From Dioscorea cayenensis subsp. rotundata (taxonomy: Eukaryota; Streptophyta; Magnoliopsida; Dioscoreales; Dioscoreaceae): 64,000 bases of DNA. This document shows, piece after piece, positions 1 through 9,995 of the stretch (position 1 is the stretch's first letter; each line of letters opens with the position of its first letter). The translations under genes were made by a program, and so were the position numbers. The stretch covers positions 25,748,578 through 25,812,577 of the forward strand of contig NC_052477.1 in NCBI RefSeq assembly GCF_009730915.1. Reading direction: 5' to 3'. Below the pieces are notes generated by a model. The model was not told the DNA's origin. It searched no databases and worked only from the letters and a program-made list of their open reading frames with translations.

Positions 1-1149
1 TTAATCAAATGATTAAAAGTATTCAAAATCCTAGTAGAGCCATATATTTCAAAAAAATCCACTCACAAACTTTAGGAGGTTAAACTCCACAAGAGTGCTA
101 CTCCTCTGTCAGCTCCTTGCCGCGAGTTAAGTTTCACCATCTAAGACCACACCAACATAATGTAAAGAATTCAATAAAAGAATGGTTGAAGACAAGATGA
201 AATGCCAGGATGCATTATAACCCTAACAATGTAATGCAAGTCTAATTGAGGCTTGGGGAGGGCTCAAACTTGAGTTCAATGAGTTCTAAGGAATTTCCAT
301 GGAAATTAACTCTATTCTAAACCAAGGAAACAAGAGAAAGAAGCAAGGTTCACCGATGTTATAGTAAAGCTACAGTGGCCGTGATTTCTAGCAAAATAAA
401 GGTCCATGGATTCAACAAGATTGAGGAACAACAAGGAGATACATACTCTCCATCCACTTCTAACACTCAACTTACAAAAATAGAGACAAAAAAAAATCAA
501 GCTCTCATGCTCATACACCATAAACATAGGTCGAGAAATCAAAATACAAACAAAAGCATGGAGAACAAGAAGAAGGAAGATGTACCTTGATAATTTTGAC
601 GAAGTGTGGGAGATGATGAATGAACCTTCAAACCCAAGGGTAATGGAGGAGATAAGAGATTTGGTTTTTCTCATCCAATGAAGATGAAGAAAAAGATGAA
701 ATGATGAACGGTAAAGGAAAGGGTAAAGAAGAAAGAGTTAAGGATTAATAAATAATCAAAATGGCCATGTTTCATGGCCTAGAAAAACCCTTACATGGGC
801 GTGTATCACATCTACACAGGGGTGTATCACCATGTGTAATTGCTACAGTAACATGATGCATTGTTCCTATTACAGTACTTTCTGCATTCCAGAAAGTTAC
901 ATGGGAAATCACACAATTACACGGCGGTGTAGTTCTTAGAATTTTTTCAGAGAGTTACACAGGAAGGTACATGCCCATGCAATTCTCTAGCCTTAAACTT
1001 TGCCAAAAAAAATATATAGAAATGACCATTCTATGACCGTGTACTCCTCAAACCAAATAAAACTCTACAGAGCACACCCATAATGGAAAACAATAACGAC
1101 CAAAAGTCCTTAATATTACAAAGACCTTCCTTCAAACTATGAGTGGAAA
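1..1149. other. Unassigned AT-rich segment with ACACGG/ACATGGG motifs
   Basis: No convincing gene. Between about 790 and 990 there are several short related motifs (acatgggcgtgta, acacaggggtgta, acacggcggtgta), mixed with ctacagtaa-type words. This looks like degenerate LTR or other repeat DNA, but no element ends, primer site or protein match could be found. Two short open frames at 312-674 (minus) and 375-590 (plus) have low-complexity translations and no recognisable domain. Confidence 0.3.
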
Positions 1150-1858
1150 TGGGATATGGGTAAATGGAAGTTAGTTCCCTGTAAACAGAGCACTCTGGTG
1201 TCTCTCATTAGTTCTCACTCCTCACCTTGCAATTCCCTAGCTTCTACTGGGGACTCTTTGGATTCACCATTAAACAAGGTTGATTATGGAAGTGATGATG
1301 AGGAGCCCATCCACAATAAATTCATGGAGTTTGCGCATTACCTCAAGGTCAATGCTTTGACCTCTCCATCCTCTTTTTAACAACCTGCCCCTGATTCTCT
1401 TGCAACCACTTGTAGAAGTAATCGGTTTAGAAAACTATCTTCATGTTGGAATGAAGAAATTGGCTTCTTAATGGAGCTACCCAAATCAATAAGAAAGGAG
1501 AGCATATAGATCCAATAGCACCAGTGACCAAAAAACCAAAGTTGGAAGATGTTCCTTTCATCAGGAGGAATCTCAGCTTCGTTAGGCCCTTGGCTTCTAC
1601 TGAAGAAGCCCCATGTTGTTAATCAAGTAATCAAGACCATGGAGCTCCTTGAAGTTCTACTTAGTTGTCCTTCATGTTCCTATTTGGTTTTATAATTTTT
1701 ATCCACTTCGGGTGGATAGAGTGCTCCCATTGTGTTTTATTTGGGTTTTGGGCTTCTTCCTTTATATGGGTTCTCTTCCGTTTATCATTGTCATCTTTCA
1801 GTATTGTAATCCTTATTTATTTTTCCTCTAATATATTGTGGTTTATCCACTTTCTCAA

Positions 1859-1859
<1 letters not shown>
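1150..1859 (+). mobile_element. LINE-A relic, 3' portion
   Basis: The right end carries the LINE-A terminal signature: an AT-rich 3' UTR, then the hairpin GTGGTTTATCCAC at 1838-1850, then the tail. Upstream, a short open frame (1156-1380) has an acidic stretch (SDDEEP), and broken frames follow to about 1620. These could be ORF1 remnants, but no domain can be named. No target-site duplication was found. Confidence 0.45.
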
Positions 1860-1937
<78 letters not shown>

Positions 1938-1948
1938 AATAATAATAA
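1860..1948 (+). repeat. (CAA)n then (TAA)n microsatellite
   Basis: About 25 near-perfect CAA units run directly into a few TAA units. The array begins immediately after the LINE-A 3' hairpin, where the retrotransposon tail should be, so it probably expanded from that tail. Confidence 0.9.
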
Positions 1949-2384
1949 AATGATTGATTGTAAAATTTAACACTATGCATTACTATCTTAAGTGCATCAA
2001 ATAGACTTGTGCCTTGTTGAGTCATGCGCTAATTAATTTATTGGACAAGTTTGAGCTTTGTTTAATATCTCAATATGAAAATAATGTATGTACAACTGTC
2101 CCCACCTAGCTTGGGTGACAATATTTGTGAAAACTTAAATGTTGCCTCTAGGGCAAAATTTTTGCTACTGTTGTTTATGTCAGAAAAGGTTAAAACTTAT
2201 AATTCTCTTGCATGCTTTTAATTTTGGACTTTCTTCTATGCGTGTTTCTTGAGTTTTGGTTTAAGAAACATCTGCACATTTGTTTCATTTATTCCCAAAT
2301 ATTAGAAATGCCTGAGTTTTTGTTGGAAATATTCTCAACACTTACATTATTTTTTTTTTCTTTTTTGAAAAAAGTTGATAAACT
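1949..2384. other. AT-rich intergenic DNA
   Basis: No gene, RNA or element end could be supported here. A plus-strand open frame at 2212-2442 reads into the LINE-A 3' UTR and has no recognisable domain. Confidence 0.4.
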
Positions 2385-2690
2385 GAGCTCCAGATCCACT
2401 GACCTCACCGGCGATATGGCACCCAACTCGACTCAGGAGTAATCCGCTTCATTCGTCTCTGAGCAGGCATGTGTCTCTAGATGGATGACTTCGCCGGCTC
2501 CAGTTTCTTCCTATATTTTCTTCTTTTATTTTGTTTTCTCTGTTCTCTGTTCTCCTCATCCCTGGTGAGGATAATAGTTTCCTACGTTGTTTATTTTGCT
2601 TAATGACTCTTCTTTTTGTACTTAGTTTTCCCTTATTTCTTTCTTTTTCAATAAATTAGTGGTTTATCCACTTTATTCAAAAACAAAAGT
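2385..2690 (+). mobile_element. LINE-A 3'-end fragment
   Basis: This is a 5'-truncated LINE end. It aligns by eye, almost word for word, with the last 330 bp of the LINE-A copy ending at 52990. Shared blocks are 'ggcttcgccggc/gacttcgccggc', 'ggtgaggataa', 'cttttgtactt', 'ttcaataaat' and the terminal hairpin (here 2659-2671). It ends in an A-rich tail (caaaaacaaaa). Confidence 0.8.
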
Positions 2691-3118
2691 TGATAAACTA
2701 CTTTTATTAATAAAATAAATAAAAAAAAATACAATAAGGGAGGAAAAGACTAAAAACACAATTGACAAGAGAAGACAACCTATAATATATCCACTAGTGG
2801 TGGATTCTACTTCAGAGACAAGTACATAAGGGACAAATAATAGAGCTAACCTTGAAGAATAAGAGAGAGGGTTTCCCAAGGTGAAACTACTCAATAGAGG
2901 ACTAGTAGGTACCATAGGAAGAAGACATTTTTCCTGTGTCACTTGCTCTAGTTGTATCTACACGAGATCCCATAATCTCTAGATTGTGTCAAATGGTCGC
3001 AATGGAATCCTCTAACCTTGCTCTCCTCACTACTGGAACTCCAGCCAACCACAATAAAATCATATAATCAATCTTCATAGTAATTGGCCCTGTGGTTCTT
3101 GTTCTCTTTTTATTCCCT
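2691..3118 (-). mobile_element. LINE-A relic, minus strand
   Basis: The left end reads on the minus strand as a degenerate LINE-A terminus (taaaagtagtttatcaac). Further in, the minus-strand translation around 2945-3060 contains a line (arginine-rich, ...LEDSIATI...) resembling the C-terminal part of LINE ORF2 after the zf-RVT domain. It is heavily decayed and joins the opposite-strand LINE end at about 2690. Confidence 0.45.
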
Positions 3119-3639
3119 AGTGCTTCCTAGAGGTTGGGAACAATGGATGGGGGAGTTGGTTTTGTTATAGCAAATGCTAATTTTATAGTTTTCTATGCAG
3201 GTTACTACCCTACCCAGGAGTACTCAAGCTTTTGTGCTAAAGTTAAGACACTCAACATGGTATTGAATAGGAATTTACAGAAGAAAATTGGTAATATCTT
3301 TATTAATTGTGCAACCATTCACCAAGCCCTTCCGGGTATTTAACCTTGCTCCAACTGGTGAGTTGCTCTGGAGATAATGGAAATCCAGTAGAACATTAAT
3401 GCAATTAAGGACATTCATATTTATACAATTTTGAGATATTGGAATTCCTTACTTGATTGTTTGGTGACTCTTGGTAAAAGAACTATAACACTTCCTTGTT
3501 TCATAGAGGGTTGGAGCTTTAATATTTGCTTATAAAGGCTCTAGAGGGGGGTTTTCTCTGATTCATAGGGTTATGTTTATTTTATGTTGTTTGGTTTATT
3601 GTTGTAAACATCCTGGTTTATATCTATATCATTTTTTGA
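3119..3639 (+). mobile_element. LINE RNase H-domain relic
   Basis: The open frame at 3134-3343 begins MDGGVGFVIANANF and continues through a YPTQEYSSFCAKVKTLNM segment. This matches the start of the plant RNase H-like (RVT_3) domain at the C-terminus of LINE ORF2. The 300 bp downstream are a non-coding tail. No hairpin or tail of the LINE-A or LINE-B type is visible, so the family is undecided. It is truncated on both sides. Confidence 0.5.
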
Positions 3640-5104
3640 CAAAGTGGATAAACCACATATATTAATAAAGAAGTAGAGAGTACACAACAAGTACAAGAAG
3701 GAAGCACAATGGGGTACAAACACTATGTGAGCAAAGCAACAAATAAAGTCCACTAGTCATGGAGCATATAGGTGAAACAAGTACCACATAAAATTGTGCA
3801 ACAAAAAAGCTCAACCTAGAGGGGAGAGGTCACTAGGAGAGCTCGAGGGTAGTAGTGATGCAAAGCCACCCGACGAGCTATCTCTAGTCCATTACTGGCT
3901 ACTCAGCTCGCCCCTCCCCGGTTTTGCAAACTCTAGGCTTCTCTTAATCTTAGTAACAAACTCCTTTAGCTTTTGCTCTTTTTGCTCTAACACTATAGAC
4001 ATCGAAGAAATAAACATATAAGAAACTTTACAAGTATCTAAATAAGTAGGACAAAAAATGCATAAAGAATTCATCAATTCCTTTCAATCTAGATATTCCA
4101 AAGTATAGATCTAGTTAGGGTATCCCAAGCTTCCTTTGAAGGCCCTCTGAAATGTGTCCTCCACAGGCCCCACAAATCAGTGAGAGAAGTAGGAATATCT
4201 GTTAAGCCAAGATGGCAACAAAAGTGAAGCCAAATTTGCATTGCAAAAGGATAATGGAGCAATAAATGTTGTGAGGATTCAATATCTACATAACACAAGA
4301 CGCAAGTAGCTGTTGGGAGCTTGATGCATCTTCTTTTAGTAAGGTTCTCCAACATGAGAATCTTGTTATCCCAGGCTAGCCACGTGAATGTTTTTAACCT
4401 TCCTTGGGCCTATACCCTTCCAAATATTCCTGCTGGAATGGTAGTGAATACCACCGTCCATCAAGAAGTTATAGAAGGATTGTATAGAGAAAATACCACT
4501 AGAAGTGTGCCTTCAATGTTTTAAGTCGTTGGACTCTCCATTCAGCTCCATTAGGTAGTCTTAGATGAAAGGATCAGCTTGTCTCAGGGTATTTAGGAAA
4601 TTTGGGGCAATGACATTTACAGTTCCAAATGGACATGGAGATCAACAAATGCCTTAGGCCACAAGCCTTTGGGTGAGTGTCCTCTCATCCATCCGTCAAA
4701 CCAAAAAAGAGTGGAGATGCCATCATGGATGGAATGGGAGATACACATCCTAAAAGGTGGTAGGCACCTAAGGAGTCCTCCCCAGAAGAAGGAGATACAC
4801 ATCCTGCCTTATCAATGCTGGTCATCTCCACAAGAAACGTTGCTAAATATGATCAATGGCTTTTATTACCCAGGTATGAAGCTTGTAAACTGACATCCAA
4901 AAAGTTGGGATGGAGGTAAAGACTGAGTTTACTGAAGTGACTCTATCTCCTATAGAAAGCATCATTGACATCCATGATAGGAGTCTGGAGTTTATTTTAT
5001 GAATGAGATATTCCTAATCCTAGCGATAAGGTCTCCTACAAGAGATCAATATGCCAAGGTAGGTAAAAGGAAAGAGGCTGGAAGTGCAGTTTAATGTGCC
5101 AGAG
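3640..5104 (-). mobile_element. LINE-A copy, 3' half
   Basis: The 3' terminus is at the left, with the signature hairpin read on the minus strand (3644-3656). Minus-strand protein fragments are typical of LINE ORF2: at 4617-4802, IHDGISTLFWFDGWMRG (the W-D-W region after the RT thumb), and at 4089-4355, a zf-RVT segment (NLTKRRCIKL...CVLCYVDIESSQHLL). Stops and frameshifts separate them, so it is not coding. The right edge is cut exactly where the Copia-1 LTR begins, so the Copia element probably landed in this LINE. Confidence 0.75.
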
Positions 5105-5408
5105 TGTTAGGTATGGCTCATATACTAGATGAAAGACACGCTGGAGCGGAGCGGAATTGGGGAGTTTCACAGTATGTGGGTTGGGCGTGCGGGGGCAACG
5201 CCCCCGCGGTACGGTACAGGGTAAATTTGTAAATTATACCGGAGGTTATATATATGCATTGTATTTGTAACCCTAATTAATTCTTTTCTTCTGAATTAAT
5301 AAAAGGCCGCCACTCATCGCTCCCGAGGACGTAGGCATCTTGCCGAATTTCGTTAAATCTTTGTCTCCTCTTATTCTTGTGATTATTAACGTGTTTTTTC
5401 TCTCAACA
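5105..5408 (+). repeat. Copia-1 5' LTR
   Basis: 304 bp, TG...CA ends. It contains a strong GC hairpin (GCGGGGGC, loop AAC, GCCCCCGC at 5189-5207), a TATA-like ttatatatat at about 5247, and an aataaaag word near 5298 that could serve as a polyadenylation signal. Confidence 0.93.
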
Positions 5409-5410
5409 AT

Positions 5411-5423
5411 TGGTATCAAGAGC
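5411..5423 (+). promoter_or_regulatory. Copia-1 primer-binding site
   Basis: TGGTATCAAGAGC starts 2 bp after the LTR. It matches the plant initiator tRNA-Met complement (TGGTATCAGAGC) apart from one inserted A. Confidence 0.9.
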
Positions 5424-5432
5424 GAGGTTGAG

Positions 5433-6190
5433 ATGGCTATATCCGGTGCAAAATTCGAAGTGATGAAATTTGATGGAACTGGCAATTTTGGATTGCGGCA
5501 AACAAGGGTAAAGGATCTGCTGGCACAGCAAGGGATTCTAAAGGCTTTGCGGCCTAAGAAACCAGATACTATAGAGGCTGAAGATTGGGAAGAAGTACAG
5601 CAATGAGCGGCAGGAACCATACGGCTATGCTTGGTAGATGAGATCATGTATCACCTAATGAATTTGAAATCTCCAAGCGAAGTATGGGCGAAGTTGGAAA
5701 CCCAGTTTATGTCCAAATCCTTAACGGATAAACTGTACTTGAAACAAAGGCTGTATGGGCTGAAGATCAAGGAAAGTTCTGATTTGGCACAGCATGTGAA
5801 TGTCTTTAATCAAATAATCACAGATTTAGCTCGACTTGATGTGAGTATTAAAGCCAAAGACAGAGCGATGATTCTGTTGTGTTCATTACCTTCTTCTAAT
5901 GAACACCTGGTGACTACTCTTACATATGGGAAAGAAACTATCAAAGTTAAAGAGATTACTGCAGCCTTGTTGGCACATAGTCAGCGGAAGCAAAGTGCAG
6001 TGGAAAGCTCTCATGGTGATAGTTTATATGTTAAGGGTAATCAGGATCTTGGAAGAAAGTTAGAGAAGGAGGGTTTTGGAAAATGAAATTTTAGATCAAA
6101 GTCTAAGGGCAGAAAGACGATTCATTGCTTCAAGTGCAAGGAGCCAGGACATATGAAGAGAGACTGTCCAAAGTTGAAAAACCAGACTGA
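5433..6190 (+). pseudogene. Copia-1 gag (broken)
   Basis: This was the capsid/nucleocapsid polyprotein of the retrotransposon. The frame starts MAISGAKFEVMKFDGTGNFG, a typical copia gag beginning. It has a stop at about 5604, resumes in the 5631-6086 frame (UBN2-type gag, including ...LKSPSEVWAKLE...), and has another stop at about 6084. The zinc knuckle CFKCKEPGHMKRDC is readable at about 6129-6170. The two stops prevent a full protein. Confidence 0.85.
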
Positions 6191-9013
6191 TGAAAAACAT
6201 GATGAATCATCCAAGTCTGCGAATGTGGTGCAGAGTGACAATTCAGATTGCAGTGATGGTGATATGCTTTTAGTTTCAACAAATCAGTTCATGGATGCTT
6301 GGATTCTGGATTCCGGATGCTCTTATCATATAACGCCTAACAGGGAGTGGTTCACGTCATATAGGTCAGCTTATTCTGGTTCAGTCTATTTAGGTGATGA
6401 TCGATGTTGTAACATTGTTGGTATTGGTGAAGTCAGAATTAAGATGTATGGTGGTACTGTTAGAACACTTTGTGATGTTAGGCATATACCAGATTTGAAA
6501 AATAATCTAATTTCCTTGGGTATTTTGCATAAGAATGGTTTCATTCCTAAAGCAAATGAGGATAGGGAAACCATTAGAATTGTTAAGGGTGCATTGACTG
6601 TGATGAAAGGAAAGCTAACTGCAGGAAATTTAAATCTGAAGTGTTTGCAAAATTCAAGCTATGGAAAGCCGAGGTGGAGAACCAGACTGGTAGAAAGATC
6701 AAGTATTTGAGATCTGATAATGGAATAGAGTACACAGATTCATAGTTTCAGAAATTTTGTGAGGAGCATGGGATTCAGAGGCATTTTTCAGTGCGCAAGA
6801 CACCACAGCAGAATGGTGTTGCAGAAAGGATGAACAGGTCATTGACTGACAGGGCTAGATGCTTGAGACTGACTGCAGGGCTTCCTAAAAGCTTTTGGGC
6901 AGAGGCCGTGAGTATGGCGTGCTACCTCATCAATAGATCACCACGGGCATCATTAGGTGGCATGGTTGCAGAAGAGGTATGGACAGGTAATGCAATTGAT
7001 TTTGGTCACTTACGGATTTTTGGTTGTCCTGCTTATGTGCATGTACCTGGTGATGAAAGATCAAAACTTGATCCAAAATCTAAGAAGTGTATCTTTCTGG
7101 GCTACAAGAAAGGTGTCAAATGATATAAGTTTTGGGATCCGATTGCAAAGAAAGTGGTGATCAGTAGAGATGCAGTTTTAGATGAGCAGCTCATGTTGCA
7201 ACAGCATCAAGAAAAAGTGGCAGAAAATAGTTCAAGTTCAGATACATTGCAGATGGATTTAGAACCTCATCCAATAGTAGCTGAGAGAGTTGAAAGTCTA
7301 AATCCAACATCTGGTGGTTCTAATACAGATGATCTGCAAAATTATAATCTAGCTAGAGACAGACAGAGACGCACCAATGTAAAGCCTTCAAGCATATTAG
7401 GTTATGAAGACATGGTCTCTTTTGCACTTCTCATTACTAGTGATGATCCAGCTACCTTTGAAGAAGCTATCACTAGCCAGGAGAAAAAGGAATGGATGGG
7501 TCCAATGGTTGAAGAGATGGAGTCTTTGCAAAAAAATCATACATGGGAGCTAGTTCAGCTTCCAGAGGGAAAGAAGGCTATTGGGTGCAAGTGGCTGTAT
7601 AAAAAGAAACCAGCAGTATCAGAAAAAGAAGGGGAAAAGTTCAAGGCTCAATTGGTAGCAAAGGGATTTTCACAGCAGAAGGGGATATATTATGATGAAA
7701 TTTTTTCTCCTGTGGTTAGACATACTTCAATCAGAGTAGTCCTTGCATTAGTAGCTTGTTGGGATTTGCATTTAGAGCAGATGGATGTTAAAACTGCTTT
7801 TTTGCATGGTGATCTAGATGAACAGATTTACATGGTGCAACCAGAGGGGTTCACTCAACCTAGATATGAGCATCTAGTTTGCAGGTTAAAGAAATCGTTG
7901 TATAGGTTGAAACAGTCTCCAAGATAATGGTACAAGAGGTTTGACTCCTACATGATTCAGATTGGTTATAGACGATGTGAGTATGATTGTTGTGTTTATG
8001 TTAAGAGCCTTGATGATGGTTCTTTTAATTTTCTGTTACTGTATATTGATGATATGTTGATTACTGCAAAGAACATGTATGATGTCCTTGGTTTGAAAGC
8101 TTTGTTGAGCCAGGAATTTGACATGAAAGACTTAGGTGCTGCAAAGAAAATTCTTGGAATGGAGATTCACAAAGATAGAGGCTCAAGAAAACTGTGGCTA
8201 TCTCAACAAGGCTATGTTGAGAAAGTATTAGACAGGTTTGAGATGAGCAAAGCAAAGTCAGTGAGCACTCCATTGCCAAATCATTTTAAGCTTTCTTCGG
8301 AACAGTGTCCTAAGACAGATAAGGAAATTGAAGACATGGCAAATGTTCCATATGCTAGTGTAGTTGGCTGCTTGATGTATGCTATGGTATGTACTCATTC
8401 TGACTTGGCTCATACTGTTAGTCAAGTTTCTAAGTACATGTCTAAACCAGGTAGGTGACATTGGGAAGCAGTCAAGTGGATTTTTCAGGTATCTGGAAGG
8501 TACTATAGGGCATTGAATTGTTTTTGACAGTCGGCAGAATGATCCTTTAATTGTAAGTTATGTGGATTCAGACTATGCTGGTGATTTGGATGACAGAAGG
8601 TCTACAATTGAGTATGTTTTTACTCTTGGTGGAGGGGCTATATGGTGGAAATCAACAGTTCAGTCTATTGTGGCATTATCTACAACTGAAGCTGAATACA
8701 TGCAGTAGCTGAAGCTGCTAAAGAAGCCTTATGGCTTACTGGGCTAGTGAAGGAACTGGGTGTTGAGCAAGGTGGAGTTCAGTTGCTTTGTGATAGTCAA
8801 AGTGCTATTTATTTGGCTAATAATCAGGTGTATCATGCTAGAAGTAAGCATATTAATGTGAGGTTTCACAAGATTAGAGAGTTGATTACATCTGGTGAGA
8901 TACTATTGCACAAAGTTCATACTAGAGAGAATGCAGCTGATATGTTGACCAAGCCGGTTACTATCAACAAGTTCATGCATTGCTTGGACTTGTTGAATGT
9001 TGATTGTTGCTAG
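6191..9013 (+). pseudogene. Copia-1 pol (protease, truncated integrase, RT, RNase H)
   Basis: Domains in order: protease (WILDSGCSYHIT, 6299-6340); a junction near 6650 where the GAG-pre-integrase and integrase N-terminus should be but are absent; integrase core with RSDNG and HFSVRKTPQQNGVAERMNR (6700-6850); RT (KLYKKK...QMDVKTAFLHGDL, then the catalytic LLLYIDDMLI at about 8035); and RNase H (LCDSQSAIYLANN, 8790-8830). Stops occur at about 6710, 7121, 7925 and 8456, and a frame change near 8700. The missing segment between protease and integrase core is a deletion of several hundred bases judging from the family layout. Confidence 0.88.
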
Positions 9014-9085
9014 ACAAGCAAGGTAGCCCAACCCATTTGGTGTGTGTGAAACTCTATGGTTTAATCTCCTAGGGGGCTTGATATT

Positions 9086-9101
9086 TGCCAAGGTGGAGAT
9101 T
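9086..9101 (+). promoter_or_regulatory. Copia-1 polypurine tract
   Basis: The purine-rich tract aaggtggagat lies immediately before the TGTTAGG start of the right LTR. This is the expected plus-strand primer. Confidence 0.8.
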
Positions 9102-9406
9102 TGTTAGGTATGGCTCATATACTAGATGAAAGACATGTTGGAGCGGAGTAGAATTGGGGAGTTTCGCAGTATGTGGGTTGGGTGTGCGGGGGCAACGCCC
9201 CCACGGTACAGTACATGGTAAATTTATAAATTGTACCGGGGGGTTATATATATGCATTGTATTTGTAACCCTAATTAATTCTTTTCTTCTGAATTAATAA
9301 AAGGCCGCCACTCATCGCTCCCGAGGACGTAGGCATCTCGCCGAACCTCGTTAAATCTTTGTCTCCTCTTATTCTTGTGATTATTAGCGTGTTTTTTCTC
9401 TCAACA
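9102..9406 (+). repeat. Copia-1 3' LTR
   Basis: 305 bp, homologous to the left LTR end to end. Most differences are C/T or G/A transitions, several at former CpG sites. The GC hairpin remains, with its outermost pair lost. Confidence 0.93.
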
Positions 9407-9443
9407 CAAAGCTATATCATTCATTATGTAGCTTCTTTAATAG

Positions 9444-9444
9444 A

Positions 9445-9482
<38 letters not shown>

Positions 9483-9495
9483 ATATGTATATATT
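9444..9495. repeat. (TA)n(TG)n dinucleotide repeat
   Basis: A compound AT/GT microsatellite lies just outside the Copia-1 right LTR. Confidence 0.9.
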
Positions 9496-9529
9496 TTGAC
9501 GAAAGCAACAAGTGCTATATATGTTAAGG

Positions 9530-9730
9530 TTTTGTGCACCGGCCAAAATCTTGTCCACACTCCCTTTTCCCGATGATGTGAGCTTTACGCAGCAAACCCC
9601 TACGCACAATCGTAGACATGTTATAACCATTGTGTCTGATGAGACTTGAACTGGAGATCTCTTAAATGTCTCACACTTGTCTTTCGTAATATCATCCGGC
9701 CATAAGCCCTTTAGTAGGTAGAACAATTTT
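9530..9730 (-). mobile_element. Possible tRNA-derived SINE
   Basis: Read on the minus strand, this contains an A-box-like ATGGCCGGATGATAT near 9690-9705 and, about 50 nt further, a B-box-like CAGTTCAAGTCTC near 9640-9655. Both sit inside a segment more GC-rich than its surroundings. The boxes are imperfect and no target-site duplication was found, so this is tentative. Confidence 0.35.
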
Positions 9731-9995
9731 GTAGAATTCCCAATTAGTCAAACTTTGATTCTTTTTAAATTTCATCTATAATTTTAACGTATGATGAGTT
9801 AGAAAAATCAATGTAGAAACTAAAGTTTTGACTCCAAAAATACTTCTCTTTTCCTTTTTTCTTTTTTTCTTTTTTTCTTTTTTTTCCTAATTCCTAATAT
9901 AAATGGATAAGGAATATTAAAACAAATAGTAGCAGATAACTCATGAACCACTGATCCTAGATCTCTCCCTTCAACACTGAGAATTCCCTGTGGAC

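Larger units (their letters stand above)
5105..9406 (+). mobile_element. Copia-1: Ty1/copia LTR retrotransposon, Tork/Tnt1-like, defective
   Basis: This is a complete-ended element of 4.3 kb. The two LTRs start TGTTAGG and end TCAACA. A Met-tRNA primer site follows the left LTR and a purine-rich tract precedes the right one. Flanking 5-mers are cagag (left) and caaag (right), a target-site duplication with one change. Inside, gag, protease, integrase, RT and RNase H occur in Ty1/copia order, with several stops. The LTRs differ at about 16 positions plus one indel by hand count (about 5%), which implies an insertion some millions of years old. The integrase N-terminal part is missing, so the copy is non-autonomous. 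Confidence 0.93.

Noticed and set aside
1665..1970. Polyasparagine / polyvaline open frames
   Set aside because: They are translations of the (CAA)n microsatellite, not proteins.
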